Assembly: GCA_016875715.1 (NCBI GenBank)
Contig: VGOZ01000033.1
Span: 1-32,547 of the forward strand
Length of the DNA stretch: 32,547 nt
Reading direction: 5' to 3'
Source: Chloroflexota bacterium
Lineage (GTDB): Bacteria; Chloroflexota; UBA6077; FW602-bin22
Below, piece by piece: positions 15,588 through 22,691 of this stretch. Numbering within the stretch: the stretch's first letter is position 1; every line of letters begins with the position of its first letter. Under the pieces are notes generated by a model that was given only the letters and a program-made list of their open reading frames with translations, made no database searches and was not told the DNA's origin. A program made the position numbers and the translations under genes.

Positions 15588-16958
15588 ATGACCTCGCCGG
15601 TCGCGCTCATCCTGGCCGGTGGCGAGAACCGCCGCTTCTGGCCGCTGGCACACAAGTCGTTCCTGCGCATCGATGGCGAGACGCTGCTCCGCCGGCGGTT
15701 GCGCGCTCTCGCTGCGGCAGGCTTTCACGATCAGATCGCGATCGCCAACCCCACGAATCTGGACCGGGTGCGCGAGGAGAGTGCGGGACTGGATGCGACG
15801 GTCCAGATTGTCCTCCAGGAGGAACCGCTCGGGATGGGTCACGCCGTCCTCTGCGCGGTGGACCTCCTCGCGGGCCGCTTTGCGAGTCGACCTCTGCTGG
15901 TCAACCAGGTCCACGATCTCGTCGCCGACGGTCTGCTGGATCAGGTCGCCCGGCGCCTTCAGGCGCGCGAGGCGGACGGTCTGGTTGTGGGCAAGCGGAT
16001 GACGACCTATTTCCCGGGCGGGTACCTCACCCTGCGCGATGGACTGGCGCGTGGGGTGGTCGAGAAACCACCGCCCGGCACCGAGCCGAGCGATCTCGTC
16101 AAACTCGTCTTCGACGGCTTCGACCGCGCCGGGGCGCTCCTCGATGCGCTTGGGGCGGTGGATCCGAATCCGACCGATCAGTACGAGCGCGCTTTCGACC
16201 GCCTGATGGCGTCCTCGCGGATCGAGACGATCGAGTACGACGGCGACTGGGTCGCGATCAAGTTCCCGTGGGATCCGCTGCGGGCGCTGCCCTTCTTCTT
16301 CGCTGGCCTCGCCCCTGAGCCTGAGATCGGCGACGCCCGGGTCCATCCCTCGGCCGTGGTCGCCGGACCGGTCCGCCTGGGAAGTGGCGTGCGCGTTCTG
16401 GCCGGCGCGGCGATCGTGGGACCGGCGATCATCGGAGCCGGCACGATTGTGGGGAACGGGGCGTTCGTCCGAGGATCGATCGTGGGGAGAAACTGCATCG
16501 TCGGCTACGCCGCGGAGTTGACCCGCTCCTACGTGGGCGATGGGTGCGAGTTTCACACCAACTACGTCGGCGATTCGGTGATCGGCGACGACGTCTCTTT
16601 CGGCTCCGGAACGGTGACCGCAAACCTCCGGCTCGATGAAGGGAACGTGCGCGTTGCGGTCGGAGATGCCCGGGTGGATACGGGGATGGCGAAGCTCGGC
16701 GCGATGGTGGGCTCGCGCGTGCGCGTGGGAATCAATGCGTCGCTGATGCCCGGTGTCCGCGTGGGCAGCGGCTCGGCGATCGGACCCGGCGCAATCGTGA
16801 GTCGCGATGTCGCGGAGGGGCGCTTCCTCACCGTGCGGCAAGAGCTCGAAGATCGCCCAAATCCCTTTGCGATCGATGGGAGCGCGCGGGCGGGCTTTCG
16901 CGCAGCCCTTCACGGGGCGGTCTCGCCGGGGCACGACGGCGGAGCCCCGGCGTCCTGA
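15588..16958 (+). CDS. sugar-phosphate nucleotidyltransferase with left-handed beta-helix domain
   Basis: A 456-residue protein shaped like GlmU or bacterial UDP-sugar pyrophosphorylases. The N-terminal Rossmann-like domain opens VALILAGGENRRFWPLAHKS (a variant of the LAGGxGTRLxPLTxxxPK loop) and has EEPLGMGHAV and VVEKPPPG. From ~245 on, hexapeptide repeats form a left-handed helix (VAGPVRLGSGVRVLAGAAIV and IIGAGTIVGNGAFVRGSIVG), as in acyltransferases. The loop lacks the usual Arg-Leu and has NRRF instead, so NTP specificity is uncertain. ATG 15588 is chosen over upstream in-frame starts because TACAAT lies just ahead of it. It is the first gene of a three-gene operon. Confidence 0.88.
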   Translation: MTSPVALILAGGENRRFWPLAHKSFLRIDGETLLRRRLRALAAAGFHDQIAIANPTNLDRVREESAGLDATVQIVLQEEPLGMGHAVLCAVDLLAGRFASRPLLVNQVHDLVADGLLDQVARRLQAREADGLVVGKRMTTYFPGGYLTLRDGLARGVVEKPPPGTEPSDLVKLVFDGFDRAGALLDALGAVDPNPTDQYERAFDRLMASSRIETIEYDGDWVAIKFPWDPLRALPFFFAGLAPEPEIGDARVHPSAVVAGPVRLGSGVRVLAGAAIVGPAIIGAGTIVGNGAFVRGSIVGRNCIVGYAAELTRSYVGDGCEFHTNYVGDSVIGDDVSFGSGTVTANLRLDEGNVRVAVGDARVDTGMAKLGAMVGSRVRVGINASLMPGVRVGSGSAIGPGAIVSRDVAEGRFLTVRQELEDRPNPFAIDGSARAGFRAALHGAVSPGHDGGAPAS

Positions 16959-16960
16959 AC

Positions 16961-18163
16961 GTGCCGGCAAATCTCCTCGTCATCCAGTCCGGTGGATGCA
17001 CGGCGGTCATGAATGCCAGCCTTGTGGGAGTGATCCGTCGCGCCCGGGGGTCGTCCGCGGTCGCGCGCGTCTTCGGGAGTCACCGGGGTGTCCGCGGTCT
17101 GTTGCGGGGCGAGATCCTCGACCTGACCGACGATGAGTTCGATCTGCACGCGCTGCGGACGACACCAGCGGCGGCCCTGGGGTCGAACCGCCATCGACTG
17201 ACCGAGGATGAATGCGATCGAGCGCTCGATGTGCTCCGTCGCCTCGAGGTGCGTTTCCTCCACGTCATTGGCGGGAACGATTCGGCGGACACGGGCGAGC
17301 GGCTGGCGCGGCGGGCCGCGGCGGCGGCTCACGATCTGCGGGTTGTGACCATCCCGAAGACCGTCGACAACGATCTGCCCCACACCGATCACACACCGGG
17401 CTACGGCTCAGCGGCGCGTTTTGTCGCGCTGGCCACCATTGACGCCGGACGCGATACCGAGGCGATCGCCGATGTCGACCCGGTCAAGATCGTCGAGATC
17501 GTCGGGCGTGACGCGGGGTGGCTGACTCTTGCCGCGTCGCTCGGCCGCCGAGAGGAAGACGACGCGCCCCACCTGACCTACCTTCCGGAGCGACCCTTCT
17601 CCATCGATCGGTTCATTGCCGACGTGGACGCTTCGCTCGCGCGTAGGGGCCGGGCGGTGATCGCGCTTGCCGAGGCGGTTCGGGACGAGAGGGGCGCTTA
17701 CCTTCAGGCGAACGACAGCGCGCTCTACACCGATTCCTTCGGCCACCGCCAGCTAGGAGGCGCGAGCGCGATCCTGTGCGACGTCATCACTGCGCGCCTG
17801 GGGGTGAAGGCGCGTGCCGACCGCCCGGGGACGATCCAGCGGATGCTCACGGCGTGTCAATCGCCAGTCGACCTCGCGGAGGCGGAGCGGCTGGGGACGG
17901 CGGCTGTCGACCGTGCCGTGGGCGGCGAGAACGGGACGATGGTGACGCTCGTGCGGGAGGCGGATCGCCCGTATCACTGCGTTATCGGCAGCGTCCCTCT
18001 GGCTGAGGTCGCGAATCGCGTCAGGACCCTGCCGATTGACTATCTCTCCGCGGATGGGCACTCTCCGACGGACGCGTTTCGGGGTTACGCCCTGCCTCTG
18101 CTGGGCGCGCCGCTGCCACGCCACGCGCGACTGTCCCGGCGATTCATCTCCATACCGGCGTGA
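16961..18163 (+). CDS. phosphofructokinase, probably PPi-dependent
   Basis: A 400-residue PfkA-family enzyme that phosphorylates fructose 6-phosphate at C1. The diagnostic stretch is PKTVDNDLPHTDHTPGYGSA (~133): Lys instead of Gly before TVDND is the hallmark of the pyrophosphate-using clade. The donor loop reads GGNDSADTG (~104) where ATP enzymes have GGDGS. The N-terminal loop is IQSGGCTAVMNA. The length exceeds the ~320 of ATP enzymes and fits the PPi clade. The GTG start is 2 nt after the previous stop, and the end overlaps the PP2C start by 4 nt (GTGA), so translation is likely coupled. Donor use is inferred from these residues. Confidence 0.88.
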   Translation: MPANLLVIQSGGCTAVMNASLVGVIRRARGSSAVARVFGSHRGVRGLLRGEILDLTDDEFDLHALRTTPAAALGSNRHRLTEDECDRALDVLRRLEVRFLHVIGGNDSADTGERLARRAAAAAHDLRVVTIPKTVDNDLPHTDHTPGYGSAARFVALATIDAGRDTEAIADVDPVKIVEIVGRDAGWLTLAASLGRREEDDAPHLTYLPERPFSIDRFIADVDASLARRGRAVIALAEAVRDERGAYLQANDSALYTDSFGHRQLGGASAILCDVITARLGVKARADRPGTIQRMLTACQSPVDLAEAERLGTAAVDRAVGGENGTMVTLVREADRPYHCVIGSVPLAEVANRVRTLPIDYLSADGHSPTDAFRGYALPLLGAPLPRHARLSRRFISIPA

Positions 18164-18996
18164 CCGCGGAGCCTGGGCCGCGATCGACTTTCGCGGCGTG
18201 GAGCGAGACCGGCGATCCCTCCCGCCACCTCAACGAAGATGCCTGGGCGGCCGACCCGGCGACAGGCGTGTTCGCGGTGTGCGATGGCGTGACCGCGCCG
18301 ATCGGCGAGGATGGCGCCTACCCGGCGTGGGCTGCCGGAGGTGACGCGGCCCGCCTGGCAGCAGATCTCCTGATGCGCGGGCCACCGGGTCCGGGCGACG
18401 GGTTCGCAGCGGCGTTCCGCGCGGCAGATGAGGATATCTCCAGACTCAACCGCGATCGGGGGTTGAACGAGCCGGATTTCGTGACGACCGATCGCGGCAA
18501 CACCACCGCAGTGGTGATGCGGATCGCGGGCGACGCGGCGCACATCGCCTGGCTGGGCGACGCGGCGGCGCTCATCGCCCGTGCGCGCGGTCGCGCGGAC
18601 CTGCTCACCCGGTTTCAGACCGACACCGCGGAGTGGCTGCGCGAGCGCGCGCTCGTCGGCGCGATGTCTGCCCCGGAGCGAGCACGCCTCTTCCGCGCCG
18701 ACCTGCGCAACCGCGGCGCGCCGTGGTGTGGTTACGTCGCGGCTGGGTTCGGCGTGCTCGATGGAACGGGCCGATACAGTGCGTTGCTGGAGCGGTGTAC
18801 GGTGGCCGTCCGCCCCGGCGATCGCCTCTACCTGGCCAGTGACGCGGTCGGCCGAGCGCTTGCCGCGCAGGCGGAGCGCGCCGACCTGCCGCCAGAACCA
18901 GAGGAGGTCATCGCCCTGGCACGCGCCGCCGAGCGGGCGGGCGGGGCACCGTACCACGATGACGCGACGGTTCTGATCGTGACGGTACGGCCCTGA
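18160..18996 (+). CDS. PP2C-family protein phosphatase
   Basis: A 278-residue metal-dependent Ser/Thr phosphatase-like protein. Motifs: NEDAW near residue 24 (first metal Asp), AVCDGVT (the DG metal site), GNTTAVVMRI (GTT motif), AWLGDAAALIARARG (GD motif) and HDDATVLIV at the C-terminus. All the metal Asp positions appear present. There is no membrane segment. The GTG start overlaps the phosphofructokinase stop by 4 nt, which places a protein phosphatase in an operon with sugar metabolism. That suggests it resets a phosphorylated enzyme or a kinase-controlled regulator, but no kinase gene is in view. It ends 6 bp from the convergent broken gene. Confidence 0.87.
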   Translation: MTAEPGPRSTFAAWSETGDPSRHLNEDAWAADPATGVFAVCDGVTAPIGEDGAYPAWAAGGDAARLAADLLMRGPPGPGDGFAAAFRAADEDISRLNRDRGLNEPDFVTTDRGNTTAVVMRIAGDAAHIAWLGDAAALIARARGRADLLTRFQTDTAEWLRERALVGAMSAPERARLFRADLRNRGAPWCGYVAAGFGVLDGTGRYSALLERCTVAVRPGDRLYLASDAVGRALAAQAERADLPPEPEEVIALARAAERAGGAPYHDDATVLIVTVRP

Positions 18997-19002
18997 GAGC
19001 CG

Positions 19003-19815
19003 TCAACGATCCGGGACGACGATCACCCCGGTCATGATCGTGTGCAGCAGACACACGGATGTGTACGTGCCCGGCGACCAGAGCGGTGCCGGAGTCGCCT
19101 CGGGCAGGGGCGTGGGCCGATTCGCAGGACGAATCGGATACTGCGCGGCGATTCGTCCGGGATTGATGACGCCGACGATGGGCGAGTACTCGTTCCCCGT
19201 CGTCGGCTCGCTTCCCGTCGCACGCGTGAAGACGAGCTCGTGCCGCAGCCGGCTGCTGGTCTGGAACTGGGTCTGCTGGGTCGCCTCGATGATCTTGCGG
19301 CGGGGGACGAACCGGAAGGCCTGAATGACAACCGCCGGTTCGGTCGCCCTCGGCAGGCCTTACGGGGTGCCCTCGCGGGAGCGCGTGCTTCGCGTGGTCG
19401 TGGTGGACGTCCGCTGGAGCATGGTCATTCTCACCGACTTCCGGACCCGGTCGACGCTACCCCAGACGAATACAGTGCTGTTATTGTCGTGCCAGGACCA
19501 CCAGACCCGCTGTTGCGTCACGCCCATGTCCCGCACGGTTGCGGCGACGGGTGTGTGGGAGGGGTTGGTTGAGAAATACCGGAACTGGCCGGTGGGCGGA
19601 TCGACGTGGAGGCAGTCGCGATTCTGTGCGGCGACACCACTGCATCGGCCGTTCGGCGTGTTGGGGATCCGCCAGACGAACGTCGGAGTTGCCGTGGCGG
19701 CTTCCTGCTCCTCAACCCGGCGCACGTCATCGGCCGGACCGGGAGCGGCTCACAGAGCGAGCAGCGCGCCGAAGATGATCGCCGCGCAGAATGCCGCAGG
19801 ACGACCCGCATCCAT
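19003..19815 (-). pseudogene. secreted protein of unknown function, broken by TGA and TAA
   Basis: The minus-strand frame from ATG 19815 to TGA 19003 is open except for TGA at 19750-19752 (codon 22) and TAA at 19360-19362 (codon 152). The start encodes a signal peptide (MDAGRPAAFCAAIIFGALLA), and the first stop falls at its C-terminal edge. A mature part follows with TFVWRIPNTPNGRCSG and WWSWHDNNSTVFVWG, then after the TAA TEPAVVIQAFRFVPRRKI and a C-terminal WSPGTYTSVCLLHTIMTG. No family is recognised. Frame continuity over 813 bp with protein-like content on both sides of each stop is the evidence that this was one gene. Confidence 0.6.
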
Positions 19816-19901
19816 CACGCCAACTACCGCCCCACACGCGCCTCAGGGAAGGCGCGCGGCCAGTATCGATATCGCCTTCCGTCTATGACCGGCCTTCCAC
19901 G

Positions 19902-20255
19902 ATGCTGCCCGAGAGCGAGTTCGCCCGCCTCAAGGCCGTTCCCGGGGCACGGGCGGCGCGAGTAGAGGCCGGGCGGACGCTGTTCGAGGAAGGAGCGCCT
20001 GCGGCGAAACTGTACGTCCTGGTGAGCGGTGCGCTCGTCCTGGAACGCACCGGCGGTGGGAAAGCCGACGTGCGAGGCGCGGGAAGCATCGTCGGCGAGA
20101 TCGGTGCGCTCTCGGGTCGCCCGCACCCATACACCGCCCGTGCCACCGCCGCGGCCGTGCTCCTCGCGGTACCCGCCGCAGCGGTCGACGCCGCGACGGA
20201 GCGCTCGGCAGGTTTCGCGCGGTCGCTCCTCCGCACCATCGCCGAGCGAGCGTAG
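19902..20255 (+). CDS. cyclic-nucleotide-binding-like domain protein (possibly N-terminal half of split gene)
   Basis: A 117-residue cNMP-binding (CRP N-terminal) jelly-roll: GRTLFEEGAPAAKLYVLVSG at the start, then GSIVGEIGALSGRPHPYTAR (the phosphate-binding cassette region, usually FGExxLL...RxA) and VLLAVPAAAVDAA. The canonical Arg-Thr/Ser that contacts the cyclic phosphate is not clear, so ligand binding is doubtful. There is no DNA-binding domain. It ends in TAG at 20253-20255, and the next gene continues in the same frame with GTG, so the two may have been one fused protein. TATGAC lies 12 nt upstream of the ATG, a weak promoter candidate. Confidence 0.78.
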   Translation: MLPESEFARLKAVPGARAARVEAGRTLFEEGAPAAKLYVLVSGALVLERTGGGKADVRGAGSIVGEIGALSGRPHPYTARATAAAVLLAVPAAAVDAATERSAGFARSLLRTIAERA

Positions 20256-21167
20256 GTGCTTGTCGCGACAGTGGTGTCCGCGCCCGTCGTGCCCGCCTCC
20301 GGGGGCCTGTTTGGCCCGGCGATCCCTGTGCCAGAACCGGAGTCCGCCGCACCGGAGCCGGGCGACGAGGATTCGCTGACCGCCGACGATCAGGTGCCTC
20401 CACGGGAGGCGGAGCGGCGCGCGGCGGAGGCAGCCGCTCGCGAGCGCGCGACGACGGACCGGACGGTGCCGCGCGCCGAGACGTTCTACCCGAAGAACCT
20501 CGAGTACCCTGTGTATCGCAACCGCTTCGCGACGCACGCGCCGCGCGAGCAGTTCATTGAGATCGAGGGGCGGGACAGCGATCTCATGGAGCGGCACCGC
20601 GGCATCAACCGCCTCTACTACGAAGTGGTGGTATGTCCGAAATGCTCGTTCGCGGCGTTTGCGGAGGATTTTGCCCGACTCGTGACCGGCGAGGACGAGG
20701 CGGTCACCCTGGCGAACGCGCCGCTGCACGCGCGGGTCGCATCGCTGGACTTTCTCGGCTTCCGCGACGCCCGGCTGGCCCAGAGCGCGTTCGAACTGGC
20801 GATTGTCGCCTACGGTCAGCGGCGCTCGTCGCATCGCAAGGTGGCTAGCCTGAATCACCGCCTCGCGTGGCTGGCGCGCCAGGCGGGCAACGCCGCGCGG
20901 GAGAAGCGCTTCTTGGATACCGCGCTCAAGGGATACATGGCCGCGCTGAAGAAACTGAGCGCCTACGATCAGCGTCTGGAACTTACGATCACCTACCTGG
21001 TCGCCGAACTCTCGCGGCGGGTAGACGATCTGCCCGTGGCGATGAAGTGGGTGAGCCAGCTTCTCCAGGGTCCGCAGTTGGCCGCGCCGGGCGCCCGGAT
21101 GATCGCTGACCTCGCCCGGGACCTGCGCCAGAACCTACGTCCGGCGGCTCCCTCCCCGGGGCGGTGA
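20256..21167 (+). CDS. DUF2225-family protein, first Cys pair replaced by Tyr
   Basis: A 303-residue protein. After a Pro/Glu/Ala-rich linker (residues 1-75) it matches the DUF2225 family, whose members normally have two CxxC pairs ahead of an alpha-helical repeat region. Here the first pair reads YPVY (Tyr 84 and 87) in NLEYPVYRNRF, while the second is intact (VVVCPKCSFAAF, Cys 127 and 130). GRDSDLMERHRGINRLYYEV between them is the family block. The rest is TPR-like helices (LAQSAFELAIVAYGQRRSSH). The only start is GTG directly after the previous TAG, with no good Shine-Dalgarno, so it may depend on read-through or be the second half of a split gene. The function is unknown. Confidence 0.72.
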   Translation: MLVATVVSAPVVPASGGLFGPAIPVPEPESAAPEPGDEDSLTADDQVPPREAERRAAEAAARERATTDRTVPRAETFYPKNLEYPVYRNRFATHAPREQFIEIEGRDSDLMERHRGINRLYYEVVVCPKCSFAAFAEDFARLVTGEDEAVTLANAPLHARVASLDFLGFRDARLAQSAFELAIVAYGQRRSSHRKVASLNHRLAWLARQAGNAAREKRFLDTALKGYMAALKKLSAYDQRLELTITYLVAELSRRVDDLPVAMKWVSQLLQGPQLAAPGARMIADLARDLRQNLRPAAPSPGR

Positions 21168-21440
21168 TGCCGGAGTGGCCTCCAGGTATCGATAGGGTCC
21201 GTCATCGTCCAGAACGGCAACGTCCAAAGGCGAGGCGACCAACTTCCGACCCATGCGACGGCCTGCGTGACCTCCTGGAGCAGACCCCTCGCGCGTGGCC
21301 GCGCGGAATGGGGTGTCCGCACCGGTGCGGCCTGTTGGGAGAGCCAGAACAGCGGGTGTCGCAACCGTCGGCGACGTGTCCCCCTCTCGCGAAGTGCGAA
21401 CCTCACCGCGGAGGAGGGCGCGCGGCCAGCGGCCGTAATC
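21168..21440. other. stretch without a confident gene
   Basis: Reading frames here are short or have codon use unlike neighbouring genes. The minus frame continuing past the stop at 21441 has peptide-like parts (RRMGRKLVASPLDVAVLDDD) but low GC at third positions. No promoter, terminator or repeat is evident. It could be the decayed 3' part of the gene at 21441. Confidence 0.4.
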
Positions 21441-21683
21441 TCATCGCGGGGTTCGATCACGGCCGTCTTCGACCACGGTCAATGGCAGACGATTCAACAG
21501 GAAGCGCGATCCGACTCTCCGAAACATCGGTCTCCCCGGGATCAGACTCTCACGCCGGGTGTGATCGTGCTGGAACTCCTCAACGAGTAGGAACCGACGC
21601 CGGTTCCCGCTCGCGATGTCAATCTCAAGGTCAATTCCGGCCGGTAGAGCCTGGTCGGCACGATCGCCGACGAACCGGGTCAC
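21441..21683 (-). CDS. possible small protein or gene remnant (80 aa)
   Basis: A minus-strand ORF from GTG 21683, with AGGTGG 6 nt upstream, 25 nt after the end of the preceding minus gene. It reads VTRFVGDRADQALPAGIDLE, then FLLVEEFQHDHTRRESLIPG and RRVGSRFLLNRLPLTVVEDG. It looks like a real globular protein segment but is not recognised. The stop TGA follows CCG CGA, and the frame stays open for ~100 codons beyond it, so this may be a truncated form of a longer gene. Confidence 0.38.
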   Translation of the reverse strand: MTRFVGDRADQALPAGIDLEIDIASGNRRRFLLVEEFQHDHTRRESLIPGRPMFRRVGSRFLLNRLPLTVVEDGRDRTPR

Positions 21684-21708
21684 CGATGGCCACCTGGACG
21701 GCGGCCCG

Positions 21709-22311
21709 TCAGCCCCCGCTGATCCAGGTCTCTGAGAAGGCGAGGAACGCCGAACTGCTCGCCCGCCCGAAAGCGTCGCGCGGGAACGCCGATCCGGCGG
21801 CGCTGACGCCGTTGAAGCGAGCCCGACCCTGTCGGGCACTGACGAAGACTGAGAGCATCCGGTGCTTGCCCGTCGCAGATCGTTCTGCCGGAACGTCGAG
21901 GCAGAAGGTGTCGTACAGGTCGGACCACTCGAGTTCGAGATGGACGCCCGGTCCGATGACGATCTCCCGCCAGGTGGAGGTGTGATCGCCCTCGTGAGTG
22001 AAGCGATCCGCCGCCCGGTAGGTCACTTCACTAAGGCGCGGGTTCCCTTTGAAAGCGCCGAAGTTGGCGACGAAACTACCCGCCAGATAGCGTGCGAGCG
22101 GTTCGTTATCGGTCAGACACACGTTGGGCCGCTGCGCGGTGGCGCTACCTGCGGGAGAGAGGAGCGCGAACGCGGCGTGGCCCGGCCCGTGCGGAGAGAC
22201 GACGACGCGGAAGAACGTGACGAGCCCGGTATACGGCCCATCCACCTTCTCGCGGAGATAAATGCCTGGATTCTCTCCGCTCCAGTCGACGGCTCCGGGA
22301 ATCACCGACAT
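21709..22311 (-). CDS. hypothetical protein (200 aa)
   Basis: An intact minus-strand gene. ATG 22311 follows GGGGAGG by 6-7 nt, and a TAGAAT -10 lies ~20 nt further up. The protein opens SVIPGAVDWSGENPGIYLRE and has many beta-prone stretches (PYTGLVTFFRVVVSPHGPGH, THEGDHTSTWREIVIGPGVH) and WSDLYDTFCLDVP, suggesting a beta-sandwich fold. There is no signal peptide or membrane helix. I do not recognise the family. It is divergent from the ABM monooxygenase gene with 41 bp between starts, so joint regulation is likely. Confidence 0.78.
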   Translation of the reverse strand: MSVIPGAVDWSGENPGIYLREKVDGPYTGLVTFFRVVVSPHGPGHAAFALLSPAGSATAQRPNVCLTDNEPLARYLAGSFVANFGAFKGNPRLSEVTYRAADRFTHEGDHTSTWREIVIGPGVHLELEWSDLYDTFCLDVPAERSATGKHRMLSVFVSARQGRARFNGVSAAGSAFPRDAFGRASSSAFLAFSETWISGG

Positions 22312-22314
22312 GTG

Positions 22315-22336
22315 TATCCTCCCCCCGGGCATTCTA
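22315..22336. promoter_or_regulatory. divergent promoters in a 41-bp gap
   Basis: TATCCT (22315-22320) faces the plus-strand ABM gene, and TAGAAT (22331-22336, read on the minus strand) faces the hypothetical gene. Each gene has its own Shine-Dalgarno (GAGGTG plus, GGGGAGG minus). The two -10 elements overlap each other's leader, so the transcripts would interfere. Confidence 0.45.
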
Positions 22337-22352
22337 CCAGCGAGGTGATTCG

Positions 22353-22664
22353 ATGCTCGTCCTGTTCGTGACCGTGAACGTGAAGCCGGAGCATCGCGAG
22401 GAGGTCCTGCGGGGCATCCACATCGACGCCACCGGGGCGCAGAAGGATGAACCGGGGTGCTTGCGCTTCGACATCATTCAGGACCAGAACGACCCGAATC
22501 GCTTCTACTTCTACGAGGTCTATCGGGACCAGAAGGCGTTCGAGGCCCACCTGGCGGCGCCGCACTTCGCCGCCTGGCGAGACATCCCGAAGAGCTACTT
22601 CTCGGCCGAAACCACCGTGCTGCGCGGACACAACCTCTCGCCGAGCGACGCCGACTACCGCTAA
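22353..22664 (+). CDS. ABM-family quinol monooxygenase-like protein
   Basis: A 103-residue antibiotic-biosynthesis-monooxygenase-fold protein (YgiN/LsrG-like ferredoxin-like fold). It opens MLVLFVTVNVKPEHREEVLR. The core EPGCLRFDIIQDQNDPNRFY and the segment YEVYRDQKAFEAHLAAPHF are the hallmark of the family: a beta strand, Glu, then the helix with His. Members oxidise quinols or isomerise small molecules, or act on signalling compounds without a cofactor. The ATG has GAGGTG 6 nt upstream. It ends in TAA, one of the few TAA stops here. The specific substrate is unknown. Confidence 0.88.
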   Translation: MLVLFVTVNVKPEHREEVLRGIHIDATGAQKDEPGCLRFDIIQDQNDPNRFYFYEVYRDQKAFEAHLAAPHFAAWRDIPKSYFSAETTVLRGHNLSPSDADYR

Positions 22665-22691
22665 CCGCGGCGGACGACGCCGCCTCTCCGC

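Noticed and set aside
3576..20255. Reassignment of TAG (or TGA) to an amino acid across the genome
   Set aside because: TAG ends fabF-like, AhpD-like, RNHCP and helicase genes at sensible places, TGA ends most others and TAA ends the ABM gene. Core genes such as prs, proS and the helicase contain no in-frame stops.
21164..21985. Plus-strand 273-codon ORF
   Set aside because: Composition is shadow-like and it runs antisense to the better-supported gene at 21709-22311.
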